From NCBI RefSeq assembly GCF_028437565.1, contig NZ_JAMRYR010000005.1, forward strand, positions 62,001-126,000: DNA of 64,000 nucleotides. The letters are read 5' to 3'. Below are positions 16,813-24,734 of this stretch, in pieces. The notes beneath the pieces are model-generated. The model was given only the letters and a program-made list of their open reading frames with translations, searched no databases and was not told the origin of the DNA. The stretch's first letter is position 1; each line of letters begins with the position of its first letter. The DNA is from Actinomyces sp. B33 (GTDB taxonomy: Bacteria; Actinomycetota; Actinomycetes; Actinomycetales; Actinomycetaceae). The translations under genes were made by a program, and so were the position numbers.

Positions 16813-17394
16813 TCAGCGCCCGTCGTCGTGCCCGGAGCGATCCGCCTGCTCGGCGGCGAGCTCGGCGAGCGTGGGCGCCTCGGGGCGGGGGCCGTCCTCC
16901 GGGTCGGCGGCGAGGTCGAGGTCGGCGCGCAGGTCCTCGAGGACGTCGCGCAGTTCGGAGCGGACGAAGTCGCGGGTCGCCACGTCGCGCAGGGCCAGGC
17001 GCAGGCCGGCGATCTCGCGCGTGAGGTACTCGGTGTCGGCGAGGTTGCGCTCGGCGCGCTGACGGTCCTGCTCGGCCTGGACGCGGTCGCGATCGTCCTG
17101 ACGGTTCTGGGCCAGGAGGATCAGGGGCGCCGAGTAGGAGGCCTGCGTGGAGAACGCGAGGTTGAGGAGGATGAACGGGTAGGGGTCCCACGCGTACTCG
17201 CGGGATGCCCGGTATAGGACGAGGTTCGCGGTGATCCACGCGATGACGAAGATCGTCATGTAGAGGATGAACCGGGGGGATCCCATGAACCGGGCGGTGG
17301 CCTCGGCGAATCGTCCGAAGCCGTCGCCCCGGGAGCGCCTGCGGCGCAGGAGGCCCCAGCCGGAGTCGCGGGGGGTGTCGAGACGCTCAGCCAT
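16813..17394 (-). CDS. DUF1003 membrane protein
   Basis: A 193-residue protein with the DUF1003 core: a basic cytoplasmic start (LLRRRRSRGDGFGRF), GSPRFILYMTIFVIAWITANL (membrane helix 1), WDPYPFILLNLAFSTQASYSAPLILLAQNRQ (helix 2 plus the signature), then a long charged helical C-terminus (QDDRDRVQAEQDRQRAERNLADTEYL) likely to form a coiled coil. Function is unknown. The start overlaps the stop of the upstream MgtE_N/CBS gene by 8 nt, so the two are translationally coupled, and homologues are paired in mycobacteria (Rv1231c-Rv1232c). The pairing suggests the soluble sensor domain may act with this membrane protein. Confidence 0.9.
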   Translation of the reverse strand: MAERLDTPRDSGWGLLRRRRSRGDGFGRFAEATARFMGSPRFILYMTIFVIAWITANLVLYRASREYAWDPYPFILLNLAFSTQASYSAPLILLAQNRQDDRDRVQAEQDRQRAERNLADTEYLTREIAGLRLALRDVATRDFVRSELRDVLEDLRADLDLAADPEDGPRPEAPTLAELAAEQADRSGHDDGR

Positions 17395-18691
17395 CGATGC
17401 TCCTTGCCATCATGCGGTCGGTGACCTCGTCGTCGAAGTCGCGCCAGTCCTCGGGCAGGAGCTCGTCGAGGACGTCGTCGACGGAGACCGCGCCGAGGAG
17501 GTGGCCGTCCTCGTCGACGACGGGGAAGACCGTGAGGTTGTAGGTCGCCAGGAGGCGGGTGACGGTGGCGACGTGGTCGTCGGGGGAGGCGGCCTCGATG
17601 TCGTGGTCGAGGATCGTGCCGAGGAGGGTCTGCGGGGGCTCGCGCAAGGCCCGTTGGATGTGGACCATCCCGAGGTACTGGCCGGTCGGCGTCTCCTCCG
17701 GGGGGCGGACGATGAACGCGACGGTCGCCAGGGAGGTCGGGATGTCCTCGCGTCGGGCGGCGGCGAGCATCTGGGCGACGGTGGCGTCGGGGCCGAGGAT
17801 GATCGGCTCGGTCGTCATCAGCGAGCCGGCGGTCGACTCCTCGTAGACGAGGAGCCGTCGCACGTCGGCGGCCTCCTCGGGCTCCATGAGGGCCAGGAGG
17901 GTCTGGGCCTGGGCGTCGGGCAGTTCGGAGACGAGGTCGGCGGCGTCGTCGGGCTGCATGACGTCGAGGACGTCGGCGGCGCGCTTGGCCTCGAGTGCGG
18001 TGACGATGGCGACGCGGTCGTCGTCGCCGAGCTCTTCGAGGACGTCGGCGAGCCGGGCGTCGGGCAGCTGCTGGGCGACGGCGATCTGGCGCTCGCGGGG
18101 CAGGTCGTGGATGAAGTCGGCGAGGTCGGCGGGCCGCATGTCCTCGGTGTGCTGGATGAGGGCGGTGGCCGACTGGTTGGAGTCCGTCTTGAGGAGGCCG
18201 GAGATCTCGTCGACGGAGACGGTCAGGGTCTCGCCGCGCCGGGAGAACCCGAGGGCGGTGGCCCGTTGGCGCTGGACGTGGAGCTTGGAGATCACCCAGT
18301 CGCGGGGTCGGCGCCGTTCCATGGCGACGTCGACGATCCGGGCCTGGCCGGTCCCGTCGTTCATGGTGACGACGCGGTCGAAGAGCTCGGACAGGACGAG
18401 GGTCTCGATGGGGCGCTGCTTGAAGGAGCGCATGTTGAGCAGGCCCGTGGTGATGACCGAGCCGGCTTCGATCGAGGTGACCCGGGTCAGGGGCAGGAAG
18501 ACGCGTTTGCGGGGGCCGACCTCGACGACGAAGCCGATGACGTTGGCCGCGGATTTGAGCCGGAAGGCGACGACGACGTCGTGGACGGCGCCGACGCGGT
18601 CGCCCAGGGGGTCGAAGACGGAGGTGCCGGCGAGCCGGCCGATGTAGATGCGCTTGCCGGCCGTCGCCAGGTCCATGGGTGCAGTGCTCAC
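17387..18691 (-). CDS. PRC-barrel/MgtE N-domain/CBS protein without channel domain
   Basis: A 434-residue soluble protein. The N-terminal ~150 residues contain PRC-barrel-like segments (IYIGRLAGTSVFDPLGDRVGAVHDVVV). Next is the MgtE N domain (ALIQHTEDMRPADLADFIHDLPRERQIAVAQQLPDARLADVLEEL), then two CBS motifs (STAGSLMTTEPIILGPDATVAQML; LATYNLTVFPVVDEDGHLLGAVSVDDVLDELLPEDW). The five-helix MgtE channel is absent, so it is not a magnesium transporter by itself. It may sense Mg2+ or nucleotide and control another protein, possibly the coupled DUF1003 partner. GTG at 18691 is preceded by TAGGCT within a palindrome at leaderless spacing. Confidence 0.88.
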   Translation of the reverse strand: MSTAPMDLATAGKRIYIGRLAGTSVFDPLGDRVGAVHDVVVAFRLKSAANVIGFVVEVGPRKRVFLPLTRVTSIEAGSVITTGLLNMRSFKQRPIETLVLSELFDRVVTMNDGTGQARIVDVAMERRRPRDWVISKLHVQRQRATALGFSRRGETLTVSVDEISGLLKTDSNQSATALIQHTEDMRPADLADFIHDLPRERQIAVAQQLPDARLADVLEELGDDDRVAIVTALEAKRAADVLDVMQPDDAADLVSELPDAQAQTLLALMEPEEAADVRRLLVYEESTAGSLMTTEPIILGPDATVAQMLAAARREDIPTSLATVAFIVRPPEETPTGQYLGMVHIQRALREPPQTLLGTILDHDIEAASPDDHVATVTRLLATYNLTVFPVVDEDGHLLGAVSVDDVLDELLPEDWRDFDDEVTDRMMARSIDG

Positions 18692-18693
18692 GG

Positions 18694-18711
18694 AACCAGC
18701 CTAGGCTGGTT
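18694..18711. promoter_or_regulatory. 18-bp perfect palindrome between divergent genes
   Basis: AACCAGCCTAGGCTGGTT reads identically on both strands. It contains TAGGCT, placed as a -10 element 6 nt before the GTG of the minus-strand MgtE_N/CBS gene. It lies 61 nt upstream of the divergent stress-protein gene. Promoter/operator function is inferred. Confidence 0.45.
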
Positions 18712-18771
18712 GACGGATGAACCGATGCCAGGACTCGTCGAATTGGGTCCGTTGTCACGCCAGGAGGCCCC

Positions 18772-19416
18772 ATGCCCCGAACCGATGTCCCCGGATCGAT
18801 GCCGACGATGCCCTCCGGGGTGGAGGTCGCGTCCTATCGCACGTACGCGGAGGCGCAGGCGGGCGTCGACTACCTGTCGGATCAGGAGTTCGACGTCAAG
18901 GCGATCACGATCGTCGGCACGGACCTGCATCTTGTCGAGCGGGTGACGGGGCGTTTGACGATGGCGCGGTCGGCGATGTCAGGGGCGTCGACGGGCGCCC
19001 TGTGGGGCGGGTTCCTCGGCATGATGATGTCCTTCGCGGCGCCGGAGCGCTCGGCGCTGATCTGGGTGGCGTTCGGCCTGGTCGGCGGGGCGCTCGCGGG
19101 CACGCTCATGGCGGCCCTGTCGTACGCGGCGTCGGGGGGTCGGCGGGATTTCGTCTCCCATTCGCAGGTCGTGGCCTCCCGGTACGCGGTGCTCGCGTCG
19201 GCGCAGGTGGATGAGGCGTTCCGCCTCTTGCAGCGCACGCCGGGCAATCAGATGCGCCCGAGGCCGCGCCGGGCGCGGCCGGAGCCGGAGGGGCCCACGG
19301 AGTACGGGTCGAGGCCGGACGAGGAGCCTCGTTTCGGCGTGCGCGTATCGGATCCGGGGGAGGGGAACGGGGCCGGCTCGACTCCCTCGACCGAGGATCC
19401 GGGGGAGCGGCCGTAG
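18772..19416 (+). CDS. General stress protein 17M-like (YflT domain) membrane protein
   Basis: A 214-residue protein. The N-terminus has the YflT/general-stress fold (VEVASYRTYAEAQAGVDYLSDQEFDVKAITIVG), two glycine-rich membrane segments follow (STGALWGGFLGMMMSF and ALIWVAFGLVGGALAGTLMAALSY), and the C-terminal half is proline- and charge-rich and probably disordered. CAGGAGG precedes ATG 18772. The divergent position beside the MgtE_N/CBS gene repeats the mycobacterial Rv1232c/Rv1234 layout. Its biochemical function is unknown. Confidence 0.8.
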   Translation: MPRTDVPGSMPTMPSGVEVASYRTYAEAQAGVDYLSDQEFDVKAITIVGTDLHLVERVTGRLTMARSAMSGASTGALWGGFLGMMMSFAAPERSALIWVAFGLVGGALAGTLMAALSYAASGGRRDFVSHSQVVASRYAVLASAQVDEAFRLLQRTPGNQMRPRPRRARPEPEGPTEYGSRPDEEPRFGVRVSDPGEGNGAGSTPSTEDPGERP

Positions 19417-19616
19417 ACGGGGCTTGTTTTCGGGGTTATCCTGCGGCTGAACAAGGGGGTTCAGCGGGTCTCGCCCAAGCGCACGGGGTGAGGACGGTTC
19501 GCCGTATCGAATCGTCGGGTTCTGCCGGGCCTCCCTGGGTGCGGGGACGCGTCGTGGCTCGATTGGCCGAGCGCTCTGCGCGCCGAGAGAGTGTCGCCGG
19601 TGAGGCGGGAGGAGCG

Positions 19617-20304
19617 ATGGTGCGCGGTTCGATGAGGGTCTTCGGAGGACGCGGACTCGGTGGGGGTCGCGAGGACGCGACTCATACGGGGAGGCGGCGG
19701 GGAGTCGTCGTGGCGTGCGCGCTCGCCTGCGGGGCGGGCCTGGCCGTATCCTCCTGTTCACAGGGCGGCGCGCTCGACGGCGCCGCGGCAGCCCCCCGGG
19801 CAGTCCGCGTCGGTCCCCGCTGTCGACGGCCCGTATGCGACGGAGCTCGCTCAGGCCTATCGGGATTCGCAGTCGGAGTACTTCCGCGAGGTGATCGCCG
19901 ATGGGGTCATCACCGATGCGGAGTACGCCGAGGCGCAGAGTCGCTCGCGCCAGTGCTTGGAGGACAACGGATTTACCGGGATCGTCCAGAACCCCGACGG
20001 GACGAGAAGCATCGATGTGCGGACCGACATCAGCGAGGAGGAAGAGTCTCGCTTAAAAACCGAATGCGATGATCATTCGGGGCTCATCGATACCGAGATC
20101 TGGTACCGGATGCTGAAGGCGAATCCCGACAACGTCGATTGGCCGAGCGCCGAGCGGGACTGCCTCGTCAAGGCCGGGCTCCTCGAAGCGGGGACCACCG
20201 TCGAGGAGATGAACCAGTGGTACGTCAGCGGCGATCCGGCGTCCCGGTCGTACGAGGCCTACGTGTGCTCGCAGGACGCCCTCGGGCACCTCGGTCTCCA
20301 ATGA
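19617..20304 (+). pseudogene. Lipoprotein gene split by a frameshift in a C6 tract
   Basis: The first part, from ATG 19617 (after GGAGG), encodes a lipoprotein signal: TGRRRGVVVACALACGAGLAVSSC, then SQGGALDGAAAAP. It then leaves frame at a run of six C (19792-19797). The next frame carries the coding-like remainder (PGQSASVPAVDGPYATEL onward, DGVITDAEYAEAQSRSRQCLEDNGF, ending ALGHLGLQ at 20304). Removing one C would join the two into a lipoprotein of about 228 residues. No family is recognised; the mature part has several Cys and many acidic residues. It precedes a PG-binding adaptor and ABC genes on the same strand and may be that exporter's lipoprotein. The defect may be a real mutation, slippage or an assembly error. 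Confidence 0.65.
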
Positions 20305-20347
20305 CCCCGCCCCCACGGCGCGCGCCACGACCCCGGGAGGGGGACCG

Positions 20348-21388
20348 ATGACCCGCTCGCTCCTGGCGCTCGCAGCCGCCGTCACCGCCATCGCCGCGGG
20401 CATCGCCCTGGGCGCCCTCCTCTTCCGCCCCGCCGTCCCCCGCGGCCTCGACGAGGCCCCCGCCGTCGTCGACACCCCCGTCGCCGAACGCGCCCTCGAC
20501 GACCGGCGGACCGTCAGCCTCGCCCTCGACCTCGGGCCCAGCACCGCCCTGAAATCCCCCGCGGACGGGCTCGTCACCGCGTTCCACTGCCGCCCCGGCC
20601 AGGCCGTGTCCTCCGGCGACCACCTGATGACCGTCGGCGACCAGCGCGTCTACGCGCTCGCCACCGACGCGCCCCTGTGGAGAGACCTCGGCCCGGGCGA
20701 CACCGGCGACGACGTCGCCGACCTGCAAGAAGAACTCCAGCGCCTCGGATACCCCCTCGCGGTCGACGGGGAGGTCGGGCCCCGTACCCTGCGCGCAGCC
20801 GCCGACCTCGTCGGGCTGGTCGACCCCGCGTCGATCCGCGCGTACACGACGATCCCCCGCGCCTCGTTCGTATGGCTCCCCGCCGCTAGCGTCGTCCCCG
20901 TCTCCTGCACCGCATCGGTCGGAGACGGCGTCAACGAGCACGACGACCTCGCCGCCCTCGAACGGCCCCTCGTGCGCGCCCAGATCGTCGCCATGCCCGA
21001 CGACCTCCTCCCCGGGCCGCGCCGCCTGACCGTCGACGGGCAGGACCTCCCCGTCGACGACTCGGGCGCCGTCGACGACCCCGACGCCCTCGAACGGCTG
21101 CGCACGACCCCCTCCTACCAGCGCTGGCTCGCCGGCCTGGCCGACGACCCCGCATCCGCCCTCGACGCCGCCCTCGGCCTCGTCGACCCCGCCGTCGTCT
21201 CCTCCGTCAGCCCCTCGGCGATCTACGACATCGACGGGGCCGCCGCGTGCGTCCTCGACAACGGCGCCCCCAGGCCCGTGACGATCGTCTCCTCCGAACT
21301 GGGCCAGACCCACGTCGTCTTCCCCGACGGACGACCCGCCCCCCTCTCCCTGCCCGCCTCGACCCGGACGGGCCCGCCGTGCAGGTAG
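20348..21388 (+). CDS. Membrane-anchored adaptor with peptidoglycan-binding domain
   Basis: A 346-residue protein with one N-terminal membrane helix (LLALAAAVTAIAAGIALGALLF). It has a biotinyl/lipoyl-like hairpin segment (ALKSPADGLVTAFHCRPGQAVSSGDHLM) typical of HlyD/MacA-type adaptors, and a PG_binding_1 repeat (LGPGDTGDDVADLQEELQRLGYPLAVDGEVGPRTLRAA). The C-terminal ~170 residues are poorly conserved. The layout resembles periplasmic-adaptor-like proteins encoded with ABC exporters in actinobacteria and Firmicutes. Its C-terminal codons overlap the GTG of the ATPase gene by 10 nt, so it belongs to that transcription unit. It would connect the permease to the cell wall. Confidence 0.75.
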   Translation: MTRSLLALAAAVTAIAAGIALGALLFRPAVPRGLDEAPAVVDTPVAERALDDRRTVSLALDLGPSTALKSPADGLVTAFHCRPGQAVSSGDHLMTVGDQRVYALATDAPLWRDLGPGDTGDDVADLQEELQRLGYPLAVDGEVGPRTLRAAADLVGLVDPASIRAYTTIPRASFVWLPAASVVPVSCTASVGDGVNEHDDLAALERPLVRAQIVAMPDDLLPGPRRLTVDGQDLPVDDSGAVDDPDALERLRTTPSYQRWLAGLADDPASALDAALGLVDPAVVSSVSPSAIYDIDGAAACVLDNGAPRPVTIVSSELGQTHVVFPDGRPAPLSLPASTRTGPPCR

Positions 21389-21726
21389 TCATCGACTCCG
21401 TCGGCCACCGCTTCCCCACGGGCCCCTGGCTCTTCCGGGGACTGACCGCCCGACTCGACCCCGGGCAGGTCTACGCCCTCGTCGGCCCCTCCGGGAGCGG
21501 CAAGAGCACCCTCCTCAGCCTCATCGCCGGATGGGTCGCGCCCGCCGAGGGCGCCATCGAGCGCCTCGGGAGCGGCCGGACCTCGTGGGTGTTCCAGAAT
21601 CCCCACGGCGCGCCCCGCCGAACCGTCCTCGACCACGTCGTCCTCCCCCTCCTGGCCGCCGGGGCCCGGCGCCGCGAGGCCGAGGCCGACGCCGCGCCCC
21701 CCACGCGATGGAGGTGGCGCCGATGA
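21379..21726 (+). CDS. Truncated ABC transporter ATPase (N-terminal half only)
   Basis: A 115-residue protein beginning at GTG 21379. It has an intact Walker A (GPSGSGKST) and a Q-loop-like WVFQNP, then LDHVVLPLLAAGARRREAEADA, and then ends in APPTRWRWRR. The ABC signature, Walker B, D-loop and H-switch, about 100 further residues in related MacB-type ATPases, are absent. The permease start overlaps the stop, so no room remains for them in any frame. It is therefore a deletion derivative and unlikely to hydrolyse ATP alone. It could work only if another ATPase supplies the missing half. Confidence 0.75.
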   Translation: MQVVIDSVGHRFPTGPWLFRGLTARLDPGQVYALVGPSGSGKSTLLSLIAGWVAPAEGAIERLGSGRTSWVFQNPHGAPRRTVLDHVVLPLLAAGARRREAEADAAPPTRWRWRR

Positions 21727-22796
21727 CATGGGGCTCGATCCTGTCGGAGGGCTGGCGCGACACCGTCAGCGGCACGAGCCGCGCCCTGCTCTGGGGCGTC
21801 GTCACCGCGGCCATCGTCTTGACCGTCATCGCCGCCGAGATCCTCCACGCCCACGCCGCCGCCCTCGCCGCCCAGGAGTACGCGGCCAGCGGCGCCTCGA
21901 TCATCACCCTCCAGGCGCCCGGGCGGATCGACCCCGCCGCCTGCGAGGCCCTCAACCGGGTCGAGGGCGTCCGCGCCGCCGGGGCGCTCGCCGCCGAGGA
22001 GGAACGGGTGCGGCTCGCCGTCCTGCCCTCCGCCCCCGTCCCCGTCGCCACCGTCACCCCCTCGTTCCCCGCCGTCCTCGGGGCCCGGACCGGTGCACGG
22101 GCCGGGGCGGTGATCTCCGACCAGGTCGCCGAACGGATCAATGCGGGGCCCGGGGACGCGGTCGCGACCGACGGCGACGACCTCGTCGTCTCCGGCGTCT
22201 ACGCCTACCCGGAGGATGGGCGGGCCTCCGGCTACGGGTACATGATCCTCCTGCCCTCCAACGCCCGGACCGCGTACGACGAGTGCTGGGTCGACGCCTG
22301 GCCCCAATCCGACCTCCTGACCGGCCTCGTCTACTCCTCCCTCATCCCCACGAGGGACCCGCAGGCGGCGAGCCCGCGGATCGGGCAGCTCAACTCGACC
22401 CTCGGGGCCCGCTTCACCGGTAGGGAGCAGTTCGACGCCAGGGCGACCCGCTTCTCGCCGGCCGTCGTCGCCCTGGCCTGCCTCGCCCTGGGATTCGCCT
22501 CCGTTCGGGCGCGCCGCCTCCATCTCGCCTCCGACCTCCACGCCGGGGCGACGCGGCGCGACATGCGCACGATCGTGGTCGTCGAGACCCTGTGGTGGCT
22601 GGCCCCCGTGATGCTCCTCTGCGAATCCGCGGCGATCATCCTCACGGCCGGGCTCGGGGAGCTCGACGATCCCGCGCCCCTCGTCCTGGCGAACCGGATC
22701 GTCTGGGCGGCGACGGCCGCGTCCCTGACCGGCGCGGCCCTAGGATGGTCGTTGACGCGCGAGCGCCACCTCTTCGCCTATTTCACGACACGATAA
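21723..22796 (+). CDS. FtsX/MacB-like ABC permease
   Basis: A 357-residue membrane protein starting at ATG 21723, with GGAGGT 7 nt upstream and ATGA overlap with the ATPase stop. One N-terminal helix (LLWGVVTAAIVLTVIAAEIL) is followed by a large extracytoplasmic domain (about residues 40-235) and then three C-terminal helices (FSPAVVALACLALGFASV, TLWWLAPVMLLCESAAIILTA, RIVWAATAASLTGAALGW), the FtsX/MacB topology. It forms a unit with the adaptor and the half ATPase. Such proteins transmit mechanical signals or export peptides. With a non-functional ATPase its own activity is doubtful. Confidence 0.7.
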   Translation: MTWGSILSEGWRDTVSGTSRALLWGVVTAAIVLTVIAAEILHAHAAALAAQEYAASGASIITLQAPGRIDPAACEALNRVEGVRAAGALAAEEERVRLAVLPSAPVPVATVTPSFPAVLGARTGARAGAVISDQVAERINAGPGDAVATDGDDLVVSGVYAYPEDGRASGYGYMILLPSNARTAYDECWVDAWPQSDLLTGLVYSSLIPTRDPQAASPRIGQLNSTLGARFTGREQFDARATRFSPAVVALACLALGFASVRARRLHLASDLHAGATRRDMRTIVVVETLWWLAPVMLLCESAAIILTAGLGELDDPAPLVLANRIVWAATAASLTGAALGWSLTRERHLFAYFTTR

Positions 22797-22814
22797 GGGG
22801 AACAGGAGACAGGG

Positions 22815-23069
22815 ATGAGAAAACTGTTCCGGGCGGCAGCGGCGACGGGCATCGCCGGCATCGTCCTGCTCGCCGGCGTCCACCTGGCCCTCCTCGTCCT
22901 CTCGACAGCAGACCCCTCGGGAGGGGCGAATATCGGGCTGGGGCTCGTCGGGCTCGCGGCATACGGGGTCCTCGCGATCGCCGCCGTCCTGTGGATCGTC
23001 TACGCGGTCGCGCGCATCGGGTCGCGCCGCGCGCCGGGCCCGGACCGGCAGGCGCCTCCCCGGCAGTAG
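22815..23069 (+). CDS. Small two-helix membrane protein
   Basis: An 84-residue protein with two hydrophobic segments (TGIAGIVLLAGVHLALLVL and GLVGLAAYGVLAIAAVLWIVYAV) separated by a short loop (STADPSGGANIG), and a basic, proline-containing C-terminal tail. CAGGAGACAGGG precedes ATG 22815, giving strong translation support. It is 18 nt after the permease and likely the last gene of that operon. No family is recognised. The size and position suggest an accessory membrane subunit. Confidence 0.65.
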   Translation: MRKLFRAAAATGIAGIVLLAGVHLALLVLSTADPSGGANIGLGLVGLAAYGVLAIAAVLWIVYAVARIGSRRAPGPDRQAPPRQ

Positions 23070-23078
23070 CGCCGAGGA

Positions 23079-23101
23079 CCGGCCCGCGGCGAGCGGGCCG
23101 G
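23079..23101. terminator. Bidirectional terminator
   Basis: A perfect 9-bp stem CCGGCCCGC/GCGGGCCGG with loop GGCGA lies between the convergent small membrane protein and peptidase genes. Confidence 0.65.
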
Positions 23102-23107
23102 GCGCCC

Positions 23108-24643
23108 TCACCGGCCCTGGGCCGAGGCGATCCACGCCTCCACGTCCGCGATCGTCCGCGGGATCGACTCCGAGAGCCGAACGACCCGCCCGTCGTCGCC
23201 CACGACGACATCGTCCTCGATGCGCACCCCGATGCCCCGGTACTCCTCGGGGACCATCATGTCGTCGGCGCGGAAGTACAGGCCGGGCTCGATCGTGAAG
23301 CACATCCCCGGCTCCAGCAGCGCGTCCTGATACATCTCGCGGCGCGCCTGCGCGCAATCGTGGACGTCGAGGCCCAAGTGGTGGCTCGTCCCGTGCGGCA
23401 TCCACCGGCGGTGCTGCTGGCCGGCGGGGGACAGGGCCTCCTCGGCGCTCACCGGCAGCAGCCCCCACTCCTCCAGGCGCGCGGCGATGACCCGCATCGC
23501 CGCGTCGTGCACGTCGCGGAACCGGGTCCCCGGCTCGTTGGCCCGGGCCAGCGCCGCCTCGCACGCGTCGAGGACCGCCTGATAGACGCGGGCCTGCACC
23601 TCGGTGAAGCGGCCGCTGACGGGGAGCGTCCGGGTGATGTCCGCGGTGTAGAGGGAATCGACCTCGACGCCGGCGTCGACGAGGACCAGATCGCCCTCGT
23701 GGACCGGGCCGTCGTTGTCGATCCAGTGGAGCGTGTTCGCGTGATCGCCCGCCGCCGCGATCGTGTCATAGCCCAGGCCGTTGCCCTCCTCGCGGGCCAC
23801 GGCCCCGAAGGCCCCCTCGATGACGCGCTCGCCGCGCCGGTGACCGACCGCGCGCGGCAGCGCCCGCAGGATGTCGTCGAAGCCGGCGCGCGTCACCTCG
23901 ACGGCCCGCGTCAGCTCGCCGATCTCGAAAGGGTCCTTGCGCAGGCGGATCTCCGACAGGCGCTCCTCGAACTCCTCATCCGCTCCCCGCGCATCCTCGC
24001 CGTCGGCCAGTCCCGCCTCGGAACGGACCTCGTTGACCATCCGCTCGACCTGCTCGTCGACGCCGCGCACGACCCGAAGGCCCACCTGCCCGGCGTCCTT
24101 GGCGAGCGCATCGCGCAGCGTGTCGATGTGCTCGCAGCGCAGCCCCGTCGCCGCCGACACCTCGTCGAGGGAGGGGCGCGCCCCCACCCAGAACTCCCCG
24201 TAGCGGGCGTCGGCGTAGAACTCCTGCGACGTGCGCGACGCGCGGGGCTTGAAGAAGAGCACCGCCTCATGGGGGCCGTCGGCCCGCGGCTCGAGGACGA
24301 GCACCGAATCCGGCTCCTTCTCCGCGCCCAGGCCCGACAGGTGCGCGAACGCCGAGTATGCGCGGAAACGGTAGGTGCAGTCGTTGTTGCGGACCTTGTA
24401 CGTGCCCGCGGGGACGACGAGGCGCTCGCCGGGGAACGGCTCGCCCGCCGCGGCCGCCCGCGCCGGCAGGAAGCCCGCGACGGCCTCGCGCTCGGGCAGG
24501 GACGCGTCGCGCGGCCCCCAGCCCGAGCCCATGAACTCTCGGAACGCGTCGGAGTCGGGGCGCCTCGAGCGCCCCTCGACGCGCTCGGCCATCGACGCGG
24601 GAGCCGAATCCTCGGCGGGGACCTGGGAAGTCGAATCAGTCAT
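23108..24643 (-). CDS. Xaa-Pro aminopeptidase (M24B, PepP-type)
   Basis: A 511-residue metallopeptidase that removes N-terminal residues preceding proline. The N-terminal AMP_N domain (about 30-190, with TYRFRAYSAFAHLSGLG) precedes the pita-bread catalytic domain. The five metal ligands are visible: two Asp in LVDAGVEVDSLYTADITRT (near 320 and 331), His in HHLGLDVHD (near 426), Glu in TIEPGLYF (near 450) and Glu in IEDDVVV (near 473). The start MTDSTSQ (24643) is preferred; MGSMTDS at 24652 is three codons longer. There is no signal peptide, so it is cytoplasmic, serving peptide turnover. Confidence 0.93.
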   Translation of the reverse strand: MTDSTSQVPAEDSAPASMAERVEGRSRRPDSDAFREFMGSGWGPRDASLPEREAVAGFLPARAAAAGEPFPGERLVVPAGTYKVRNNDCTYRFRAYSAFAHLSGLGAEKEPDSVLVLEPRADGPHEAVLFFKPRASRTSQEFYADARYGEFWVGARPSLDEVSAATGLRCEHIDTLRDALAKDAGQVGLRVVRGVDEQVERMVNEVRSEAGLADGEDARGADEEFEERLSEIRLRKDPFEIGELTRAVEVTRAGFDDILRALPRAVGHRRGERVIEGAFGAVAREEGNGLGYDTIAAAGDHANTLHWIDNDGPVHEGDLVLVDAGVEVDSLYTADITRTLPVSGRFTEVQARVYQAVLDACEAALARANEPGTRFRDVHDAAMRVIAARLEEWGLLPVSAEEALSPAGQQHRRWMPHGTSHHLGLDVHDCAQARREMYQDALLEPGMCFTIEPGLYFRADDMMVPEEYRGIGVRIEDDVVVGDDGRVVRLSESIPRTIADVEAWIASAQGR

Positions 24644-24734
24644 GGACCCCATGATGGCACCGCCGCCGCGCGGACGTGAACCCGCCCCGCGGCGGCGATT
24701 GTCCGGCGGCGCCGTCGACGGATACCCTCGGCAC

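Noticed and set aside
17387-18691. Magnesium transporter call
   Set aside because: The membrane channel domain of MgtE is entirely absent.
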